Part shown: positions 45,515 to 64,000 of the stretch, piece by piece
How positions within the stretch are numbered: the stretch's first letter is position 1
Layout: each line of letters opens with the position of its first letter
NCBI GenBank assembly: GCA_033032175.1
Contig: CM065321.1
Location: 14,840,501 to 14,904,500 of the forward strand
Direction of reading: 5' to 3'
DNA from: Saturnia japonica
Taxonomy: Eukaryota; Arthropoda; Insecta; Lepidoptera; Saturniidae
Length of the DNA stretch: 64,000 nt
Notes under the pieces: generated by a model
Told to the model about the DNA's origin: nothing
Seen by the model: the letters and a program-made list of their open reading frames with translations, nothing else
Databases searched by the model: none
Program-made: the position numbers and the translations under genes

Positions 45515-46722
45515 AAGTAAATACTACTCTGTCATAAAAGTACCGAGAAAAGATCAATAATACACAAAATATTAGTTAATCATTAAAATTTATTTTATCA
45601 CCTTCAAAGTATGTTCCTTCAGGACCGAGATACACTTAGGCCAACGAATAATCCAATCATCAAAATATTTTTTAAACGCCTTTTCCAGAATTGAGTTTAG
45701 TTCTCGTCGCGAATTTGTCCTTATGTCTTCTACCGAATGGAAACGGGTGGCACGAAGTGGTAATTTGAGTTTAAAAAAAGAATGAAGTCAGCTAGAGCCA
45801 TATCTGGTGAATAAAGTGATTTCTCAATGGTATTTGTTGAGTTTTTGGTCAAAAATTCCTTCACAATGATGACCTTGTGCGAAGGCGCAATATCGTGGTG
45901 CAAAATCAACAATTTCGTTCCACAAATCAGGCCTTTTTCGTCGAATTTTCTCTCTTAAACGCCGCATAGTACTCAAATAATATACTTTATATACCGTTTC
46001 ACTTCCAATAGGAATTCCGAGTGCACAACACAACGATAGTCAAAGAAAACAGTCAACATGACTTTGACTTTTGATCGACTTTGGCGTGTTTTTTTTTGTT
46101 TCGGTACAGTCGGAAGGTGCCACTCCGAAGCACCCAAACCGGGTAAAGCTGTAGAAGCTATTAGCAGTTCTGTTTATGATAGGAATCAGGCTAATAGTAA
46201 AGTCAGGTCGACAAAAAAAGAATTCCGAAGCTTGTTGACTAGTTTGCATGTCAAACTCGTAAACCTAAGTCTCTTCACCAGTAACAATGCGTTTTATGAA
46301 TGTTGGGTTGGAATTGACTCGTTCTAATGTCTCCTCAGCGACTCTTATGCGATTGTGTTTTTGGAGAATATTTAGATTTTTTTGGGACTAGCCGAGCGGC
46401 AACATATTTCATACCCAAGTGATTATTTAAAATGATACAGATAGACTTATGAGACACAGAAAGTTTAAACTAGAATGAGGATTTCCAGCACCACTATTTA
46501 CTTCACTTTTGCGATGTTAACTTCAGTTGAAGACGTTGAAGGCCTACCAGAGCGAGGCAAATCTTTCAGCATATCTCGATAGCTTTAGAATGCTTTGTAT
46601 CACTTATAAGCACGTATTTTTGATAGAGTCGATTCACTGTGAGTCTTCTGTAATATTTTTAATGTCACCGAACACGAAGTTCCATTGGCGATGCAAAATT
46701 TTATGTTTTATTATCACCTCAG
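45515..46722 (-). pseudogene. Mariner (DD34D) transposase relic with a nested insertion
   Basis: Reading right to left on the minus strand: LPRSGRPSTSSTEVNIAKVK (N-terminal helix-turn-helix region), VYEFDMQTSQQASE, VFFDYRCVVHSEF (first catalytic Asp), RRLREKIRRKRPDLWNE, HHDIAPSHK (second Asp) and SPDMALADF (third Asp, 34 residues after the second), then a C terminus ending WPKCISVLKEHTLKV. Frameshifts and stops break it several times, and 46085-46205 is an inserted LINE-tail fragment with a short A-run. Its N-terminal end abuts exon 4 of gene 3. Confidence 0.8.
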
Positions 46723-47010
46723 AAGCTATCGCTAAGTACACATCATGTTTCTACGGCTACTGACAAGGTTAATACAATGAAATACCAAAACAAAAACAAA
46801 GATATAACTCCTCTACGTTTGAAGGAAGAATCTAGTAAGTACCTTTTCTAACGTTAGCATTATTCATATTATTCATTATTCTGATTACACGTATTGACTT
46901 ATAAACCGAGATGAATGCTAATTTAAGAATCTTCTCGTGTTGAAGTATGATGTTATAATATTTAAGTTAAGTGTTTTTGTTTATTTAATTTTAATTTCAG
47001 TTTAAAAGTA

Positions 47011-47265
47011 ACTGCCTCGTTAGCCTAGTGATCGTAAGCGCGACTGCCATGAGCGATGTCCTGGGTTCGAATCCCAGGTTTTTCCTATGAAATTCTCAGT
47101 AGCAGCTCGGAATTTGGTTTCGTGCCCGATTAATGGCAATAGTCTCGCCCCCTATTACAAGGGACCTAAATACATACTCGGCAAACTGTGGATGTACATT
47201 AGTACACCTTTGCCTAATCCTTCGGGGAATACAGGCGTGATGGTGTGTTATGTTAAGCAATAAGT
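47011..47265 (+). mobile_element. tRNA-derived SINE
   Basis: The head looks like a tRNA: 'ttagcctagtgatcgtaagc' as A-box region and 'ggttcgaatcc' (47064-47074) as B box. It is followed by a SINE body ('gaaattctcagtagcagctc', 'tcggcaaactgtggatgta'). It matches 60711-60965 and 63307-63545. It is not a functional tRNA. Confidence 0.8.
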
Positions 47266-48344
47266 AGTATTTGAAGTCTTTGATTTTTAATAAAGCTGGA
47301 AATACTTAACATTAGTCTGTAATGGGAACTGTTTAGGAAGGTTTACTAAAGCATATAAAAAATACTTATAAGCTGAATAACGTTTGATTGAAAACTATAA
47401 ATAAGGTACTTAAAAAATAAAAGGATTTCTTTTGCAAATGACATTATTGCATCTTTACTTAACGAAATGCCCATGTAAAGTGCCACGGACAACAGCAGCA
47501 ACTAGCAGTTAGCAACTTGTGAAATAAAATAAAGAAGGCATGGAGGTAGGTGTTACCGGGTGCATGCCATGCAACATATTATATAATCTTTATGTTTTCC
47601 TTAGGTTGAATTAATATTGGTATCGTGTGTTAAAATTGTGATGAAACCATAGCACTGTTGTAGAGTGCTTGCTAATACTTGTCTGACTAACTATCACACT
47701 GATGTAGAAAATCTGTCACCAAACACCAAGTGTGTTTCGGAAGTTGTACTTGAGAGCCATTTTCCCCACCAAGCTTAGCGTGTCAATATCTTGAGATACA
47801 TCACTACTTAATCTAGGCCAGGTTGTGGTCATAACGATAAATCTATAAAAAATAACTTTATTAACAAGAGTTGTATATTTTCAGACCCTTCCACTGACTT
47901 CGCGGTAAGAATTTTAATAGTATTAGAATAGTAGAAAGTTATATACCACTGCTGAGCACAAGATCTCTTTTCAAGGGAAAGTAAGCAGTTAACCAATACC
48001 CCCAACCCACGTTGTATTGGTGGTTTAAATCAGATAAATATATATGATTTTGTATTTTCACCATTACTTTGAATTAATCGTTTCCATCCAAACTTGCCGC
48101 AGCTACTGCCAAATAAACACTAAATAGACCACATCGTCAACTAAGGGGTTCAGATTTTGCGATTTTCTTAAGATTTTATCAAGGAAGGTTAAGGTCTAAG
48201 CCGGAACAGTAACCATGGTCGTCAAATAATCTATACACAACGATAGCCTATACGGTCGCGTTGGCGGCGCTGCGGTGGAAAGATGATCGAGTTTTAAATA
48301 TACGTGTGAAACAGCTACTAAATAATAAAATGCATATCTCAATC

Positions 48345-49085
48345 CCTAAAGGAGTTCAAAGTTTACACGTTCACTAACAGGCGTACCTACGGCTATACAA
48401 AGAGAGACAAACATCTTAGCATTCCATGGATTCACCTTGTGGATGCCGGGTCCATCGTGTGGCAGAGAGAGGGAAACATGAGCAGACCCCGGGACTTGAG
48501 ACCCAGTTGTAGGTTTAAGGGGCTCCTTTATGATGCACATCAGCGATCACCTCAACTATCCGCGATACCCTCCCTGCCAAGCCAAATTTGGTAAGAGCCT
48601 GCTAATGCTGCTTTAGATACCCGTTCTAAAATAGAACTTACTGCAGTTCTCGACAAGCTGAGCTCTTTTAGCAAGATATTGAGAGATTTCGCTGTAATAC
48701 CTCTCGCTTCCACTTCTACCGCATATAAGTTAACCGCATAGCCGTTTTGGGTTAGCAAATTACATAGATCGCAATATTTATTGATTTTTATTACGTGATC
48801 TTTAGGTACATTAGTTTCCCATGGTACAGTAAGATCTACAAGTACTTTACTCTCGATTTCTCGAGAATAAAGAAGTATGTCTGGTCTGGATGATGAAACA
48901 CCCACATTCTCTGGGATTTTATAATGCTTTTCATGTTTCCACTATAATAGTCCAATCAGGTGCAGAACCTAGGATTGATAAAGGCTTACTTTTAGCATAT
49001 ACTGTTGAGCCTTCTTTTATAAAGTTTATTTGTCTCCTGTTATTGGTTTCACGTACAATTTGAAGTACTCTATCATGGCGATGAT
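48345..49085 (-). pseudogene. Retroelement-derived C-terminal domain (RPD..LTVPWE type)
   Basis: The minus-strand ORF at 48905-48552 has RPDILLYSREIESKVLVDLT followed by VPWE, then VEVEARGITAKSLNILLKEL and WLGREG. Upstream, in frame except for one TGA, come RHDRVLQIVRETNNRRQ and SILGSAPDWTIIVET. This RPD...ELTVPWE layout is common at the C terminus of reverse-transcriptase-type repetitive proteins of invertebrates and may be a restriction-endonuclease-like fold. The exact element is not identified. Confidence 0.5.
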
Positions 49086-49358
49086 ATGTTTATGTTTATT
49101 ATGTTAATTAGCTGGGTATCGTTGACATGAAGTTGTCAAATGAACTCGAGGAAAATGCCACTGACCTGGACACATTATTGATAGACGATCATTGTTCACC
49201 GTACAATCCACCAGTTCCTGATTTCAGTGCTCCTGGAAGACGGATCAGTGAGATCAGTAAGTTTTCTATTTCTTCACTATTCTATTCATTCATTCATAAT
49301 ATGATATTCAGTATCCATTAATAAGCTAATATTATGCTTATGATTAAATCGTAACAAG

Positions 49359-49946
49359 GGGCCATCAATAAATTACGTCACACGAATTTCATGATTTTTT
49401 GACCCCTCCCCCATCCTTGTTACAGCTGGTCATATTTGTGAGACCCCCCCCCCTCCCCCTACCTAGTGTGATGTCACATATTTTGCAATTTTATAATTAG
49501 AAATTTATGAAATTAAAACAGCAGTGTTCGGAAATTATTTTAATTCCCATTTAAATTATTTTTCAATAAAATCGACATCAAATCAAACAAAGGTATAAAG
49601 GTAAAAAGTTTCAAATAATCGAGTTGTAAAAGTTGTTAAATAAAACATTGCTATGTTCGAGACACAGAAGTCCAATATAATTTTTTCTCTGATTATTTTG
49701 ACTAGAGGGTTGAGATTTAGTGCAACGGAGGTTATGGGGCTTGAATGGAAGGGAACACATTCTTTCGAGTTTGGGAGGTTTTCGACTTAAAGAAGTTCTA
49801 ATGTACTTAGATATAAAATATTATATTTTGAAAAAATGTGATGGCACAAAATTTGGGACCCCTCCCAACCCCTTGTCACACAATGTCACACTTCGTCGAC
49901 CCCCTCCCAACCCCCTAAACGTGTGACGTAATTTATGGATGGCCTC
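49359..49946. mobile_element. Non-autonomous terminal-inverted-repeat element
   Basis: About 590 bp with inverted termini 'ggccatcaataaattacgtc' at left and the complement of 'gacgtaatttatggatggcc' at right, plus inner matching 'cccctcccccatcc'/'cccctcccaacccc' blocks. No transposase. A widespread insect DNA-transposon end; superfamily not fixed. Confidence 0.65.
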
Positions 49947-50379
49947 AAGAAAGGAAACCAACTTCAATAATTTTGAGGAGCTCCCTAGTATATCTTCGAA
50001 GTCAAAGGTTCAATACCAATGAACTTAAAATCGAACCTCCCCCGAGGTATCCCGTTTTCGGCAAAAAAAATTTAATCTAAATCGGTTCATAGACAAAGAA
50101 GTTATGGCTGAACATTCATAAAAAATACATTCGAATTAAAAAATAAATAAAAACAAAGTATCTTTTATTCAATTTAGGCCCTAAAAAGGCACTTATGAAT
50201 GTCAAAACACTACCACCGGTTCGGAAAACATCCCAGACATCGAGAAAAACCGACAGGAAACTCGATCGGGTTTGTCTTATTATCTTTTTTTTTTACTGGT
50301 TATACAGTATTTAATTATATACAGTTATCATTTTCACTAGATGTACAGAGAAGGAATCACATCCAGACATCACCATCAT

Positions 50380-50600
50380 TCACGTAATCAGCCATCCTAT
50401 AATACCCCTTTGACAATAAAACCTGCTTAACATGATTCTTGAACTTATTATCCGGCAAATCGCTAATGTGCTTAGGAAGTTTATTATAAAACCTAACACA
50501 ATTACCTAAAAAACTTTTATTTCTTTTTCTAAGTATAAAATACGGAATGACTATTTTATATTTATTTCTAGTATTTAAATTGTGTTAAAAAGACAGAAAG
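50380..50600 (-). mobile_element. Jockey/CR1-like LINE 3' fragment
   Basis: Minus-strand frame reads FLGNCVRFYNKLPKHI, then DLPDNKF and [12 protein letters not shown], the same C terminus as at 8565-9000. Confidence 0.65.
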
Positions 50601-50699
50601 TTTAGCGTTATGCCCACAATCTTACCTTATCTTAAGTAACGGTATGGCCCAAGACAGACTTTCAATAGCAGTTGCCGAAACACAACTATTGTTGCTAGA

Positions 50700-50850
50700 C
50701 CGGCGAGAATTAGAAAAAACCCCACCATCAAACTATGGTTTCATCACGATGTTTTCCTTCACCGAAAGCTAAGTCTCATTACAGGAATTCGATCTTACTT
50801 TGATGAACGCGATGTCCGTACCGCTACCACTGAGCCATCATTGCATCAAT
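50700..50850 (-). mobile_element. tRNA-derived SINE head
   Basis: The minus strand reads 'gcaatgatggctcagtggta' followed by 'gcggtacggacatcgcgttc', an RNA polymerase III A-box-like start of a lepidopteran SINE. Its tail shares 'tttcatcacgatgttttcct' with 17500-17530. Confidence 0.5.
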
Positions 50851-51830
50851 CATACAATCATTGCTTCATTGAGATTTCATTATTTAACTTTTTTTAAACT
50901 TTATGCTAGTTAAAATAATATTATAATATACCAGGCTGTTAAACAATGCAGTATAGAGATAAAATAATGTGGAAATAATGTTTGGTAATTTTATTTTAAT
51001 AATGCACACCAATTCAGATAGGTTCATATTCTTTAAAATTTGTTTGGAAATTATTTCTAAGCAACTGTTTTCGCTTTTTTCATTTTTATTTTGTTTGTAG
51101 TAAAAAATATTTTCCAAGCGTTTCAGTTTCTTAGCCATTAGTCGGTAGTACCTATAGAGGTATCTGCTATTCTTTCCAAAATACAGCAGCATAAAACAGA
51201 AATTTGTGTGACGATGATAGTACCAGAGTCCAAAATTGAATAAGTTTTACTGTTTCATATCATATTCATTTATTTCCTCTGTCATAACCAACCGATCACC
51301 GTATCTTACTTAAACTAGTAAATGATCTTTAACAAGGTGCAATAGGTTGGAAGGGAGTTGGAAGGCAAATCACAGAACCTCTTTATTGTCATCTTAAATT
51401 TGGGCCAGAGTGTTCATACCATAGAAATAATGTAAATTTTGTGTTTTTTATGGAACTACAATACCCATAAAAGTAAACAAATATCACAATACTCATCAGC
51501 TATTACAAAAATTTCACACAATTTATAATTATTTTTTTTGCAGGCTTATTGCCAAAACGTATGTGTATATAATACATTCTTTATCCATATAAAATGCACA
51601 GTGCCCCATCTACGGATCCCGATATAGCTTTAATGGCGTTGCAACGTCCAGTAACGTTCCTAGAAGATTCTAAATTCTAATTCTATAGAATTCTAAAGAT
51701 TCTAATTCCACAGATTTTAATAGATATTAAACCGTCATATTCATGGACTCAGTTTGATTTAAGTCCTTTTGGAAATATTGGAACAGTCTGTTTGGGATAG
51801 TTAAACGAGTTAACATAAGAAAGAGTCTAT

Positions 51831-51966
51831 GGGTCGATTTTTCAATCAACAGATAACATTCTCTGAGGAATAATTTTTAATTATTGACAGGTTTTCCATA
51901 GATTATCCATCAAAAAGTCAAAATTATTCCTCAAATAATGTTATCTGACGATTGGAAAACTGGCCC
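51831..51966. mobile_element. Palindromic MITE
   Basis: 136 bp with arms of about 48 bp: 'cagataacattctctgagga' on the left pairs with 'cctcaaataatgttatctga' on the right. It would form a long hairpin. No coding capacity. Confidence 0.7.
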
Positions 51967-51999
51967 TAAGTTTTATATATTTTCCATTAATTATTTTAT

Positions 52000-53340
52000 T
52001 ATTATTACTATATTAAATGGGAGCTAGGCGCCTAGGCTTATGCAATTCTGTGTCACTGCGACCAATTAGATTTATTGTGATAGCTCCCACACTACTAAAG
52101 CTCCTTACCTAGTTCTGTAGCCTTGATATACCGAGGGACTTTTTTGGCAAAGAGCAACTGAACCTCTTCCGGAAGCAACACGTGCTTGCCTAGAATTCGG
52201 TTGCGATTAGGGATTACTGGGTCACTTGTCACATAATCATAGTTGCTTTGGTGTTTCATCTGCTTTTTCACAGAATCTGCAATCTCTTGTGCCCTGCATA
52301 CCGATGTTGATGTTTATATTTTGCCCTTTATAGCATTTTATTTGAGCACAGCTTAAGATATAATAAAAATGAAAATAAATTTGTACTTGAGGTAAGTGAG
52401 AAAAAAACATATGAAAACAATAAATATGTAGCCGAATAGCCGGTGTTTGTCGAATAAAAACACGGGTGAAACCGTGGGGCACAGCTAATTCTATATAACT
52501 CCTTATTTTCAATTTCCACCCTGCGATAAGTAAATTCGTTGCAAAAAAGACTTGAGTCCACTTCACACACGATAGAAATGAAACCTTCAAAAAGCATAAA
52601 AATATCCACATAAACGATATACGTGAATAAACACCACGCCGGCTGTGACGCCTTTTCTCAAGGCTTCGCAATTCGCGGAAGCAAACACATACAAAGGGGA
52701 GACCGCGATAATAAGAAACACTATATAATGCAATCTATCTCATTCTCTCGCAAGCAAAAACCTATAGATTTATGTGTTTGTCTATTTTTATAGTCGCTTT
52801 TACGTTTCGTGTATTTTCAAATCACATCGGTACTTAAGAAGTTTTCACTTCAAAAATAAACCCTTAGGAGTAAAATATTGAAAAACAATAATTTAATACC
52901 TGTTTCAGTAATTATGTCGATGAGTATTATTACCTAACACCAAGTTTCCAACAAACGTAACCCCAACAATATTATTTTCCTAACAAACTTTGCCATCCTC
53001 TTTCTTCTTCATGGGGGATACATTTAGAGAATTCATAATTTACAAATTTACAAATTTCTGTCCTTAGTATTTTGACTGACTCAGTCAGAACATTGCCAGA
53101 TATACCACATTAACATTATTTAACAAAAACGTAAAAGTAGTACAAGACAATTTTTAACAAAAAAGTGAAGAGTTTCCTGGTGTATCTTCGAATTGGTAGG
53201 TCCAATGCTAATGAAATTAAAACAGGACTACTCTTAAACAAAAAATAATTATAGCTGAGCATCCAAATAGCAAATATATATTCGAATTGAGAACCTCTTT
53301 TTGTTTTGTAGTCAATTAAATATAAAAATAATATATTTTT
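52000..53340. other. Intergenic DNA between gene 3 remnant and gene 4
   Basis: Contains LINE 3' UTR-like sequence (about 52000-52110), a minus-strand LINE zinc-knuckle scrap CRFCEKADETP (52237-52330) and a Helitron-type end 'gtggggcacagcta' (about 52475-52490). The longest open frame (52237-52671, -) carries only the knuckle and is not a gene. Nothing else seen. Confidence 0.5.
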
Positions 53341-53349
53341 CTTATAATT

Positions 53350-63659
<10,310 letters not shown>

Positions 63660-64000
63660 CTGGAATTGAAAGAGATCGTTACTTCTAATATATATAAATA
63701 AAAATGAATGAGAAATAAGAAAAATGCTGTTTGTTAGTAGTGCAAAACTTATGAATGTCTGAAGCGATTTGGCTAAATTTTATTGTAGAATATCAGTAGG
63801 TACGAGACAGAGTAAGGTTTTTTAAAAAATACAAGGAAATTACCCGGAAATTTAAAATTTTAGTTAGTGTATAATAAGATTAAAAATAAAGAACTACGTT
63901 AAGAATTAATACATACTTTAAACCAAAGGACAGATAAAGGTTGCCAGTATTTGAAATGTGGTGAAGAAGGAGAATGGAAAACATTAGTTGGACAGAAATG

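Larger units (their letters stand above)
36092..51680 (+). pseudogene. Snake-like serine protease, gene 3, degraded
   Basis: The order of pieces follows gene 2. First comes a broken signal exon (about 36100-36135: the ATG is replaced by ATT, and the donor position reads 'gcaac' instead of GT). Then come exon 2 (38179-38249), exon 3 (38326-38376, WVWGYAGILTPSV), exon 4 (46723-46834), exon 5 (47885-47904) and exon 6 (49112-49256, [18 protein letters not shown]). Exons 2-6 are open and in phase. After exon 6 no match to the exon beginning KCQEY or to the GEFPHM exon was found. A remnant of the His exon (51336-51361, GAIGWKG) has a damaged acceptor and is followed by unrelated sequence. A remnant of the Asp exon (51544-51680, DIALMALQRPV) has a frameshift and stop. 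No Ser exon was found on this strand. Several LINEs and a mariner have enlarged its introns. Decay at both ends argues against function, although an alternative first exon cannot be ruled out. Confidence 0.75.

Noticed and set aside
47011..47090. Possible tRNA gene
   Set aside because: Good B box but no consistent acceptor stem; it continues into a SINE body that is repeated elsewhere in the window.
52237..52671. 144-codon minus-strand ORF with CRFCEKADETP
   Set aside because: Only the last 20 residues match a LINE zinc knuckle; the rest is Helitron-like and AT-rich DNA.

Overview
This is a 64 kb stretch of AT-rich nuclear DNA from an insect, almost certainly a moth or butterfly (Lepidoptera). 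Genes are split into many small exons with GT..AG introns. The introns are filled with mobile-element families I recognise from lepidopteran genomes: Lep1-type Helitron-like elements, maT mariner, tRNA-derived SINEs, and RTE, Jockey/CR1-like and R1-clade LINEs. No bacterial-style genes, CRISPR arrays or ordinary standalone tRNA/rRNA genes were seen.

The host genes are a local cluster of paralogous secreted S1 (chymotrypsin-fold) serine proteases of the lepidopteran snake-like/CLIPC-like type. Gene 1 (+, 1100-12935) has seven exons here and lacks its 5' exons, which lie left of the window. Gene 2 (+, 15314-33471) is complete: twelve exons and 442 codons, from a signal-peptide exon to a TAA stop, with catalytic His, Asp and Ser and a trypsin-like Asp in the S1 pocket. 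Gene 3 (+, about 36090-51680) keeps intact prodomain exons. It has lost its start codon and first donor site, has an extra damaged copy of two exons, and has only fragments of its catalytic exons, so I call it a pseudogene. Gene 4 (-, 63659-53350) is convergent, has intact catalytic exons and continues beyond the right edge.

The most notable feature is a recent head-to-tail tandem duplication (unit 2596 bp, 59132-61727 and 61728 to the window end). It gives gene 4 two copies of the consecutive exons carrying the activation region. Splice phase makes the two cassettes incompatible in series, because joining one after the other gives an early stop. They can only be alternatives, or one is redundant.

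Genes 1 and 2 align through most exons and introns, so mobile elements can be dated against the duplication. Shared by both are a Lep1-type Helitron in the intron after the PYNPP prodomain exon (exon 1 of gene 1 here, exon 6 of gene 2), an RTE fragment, a Jockey-like LINE tail and a LINE zinc-knuckle scrap. Private to gene 1 are a maT mariner with TA target duplication, an R1-clade LINE with a 10-bp target duplication whose empty site survives in gene 2, and a 2.5-kb composite insert with a ~109-bp minisatellite. Private to gene 2 is a 1.3-kb fold-back element.

The remaining space is intron or intergenic DNA made of LINE fragments, a broken DD34D mariner, SINEs, inverted-repeat MITEs and a short fragment resembling the 5' end of a Crypton-like tyrosine-recombinase gene. 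I saw no clearly new biological system. The best leads are the duplicated activation-exon cassette, the non-basic activation sites of the proteases, and the stepwise decay of gene 3.
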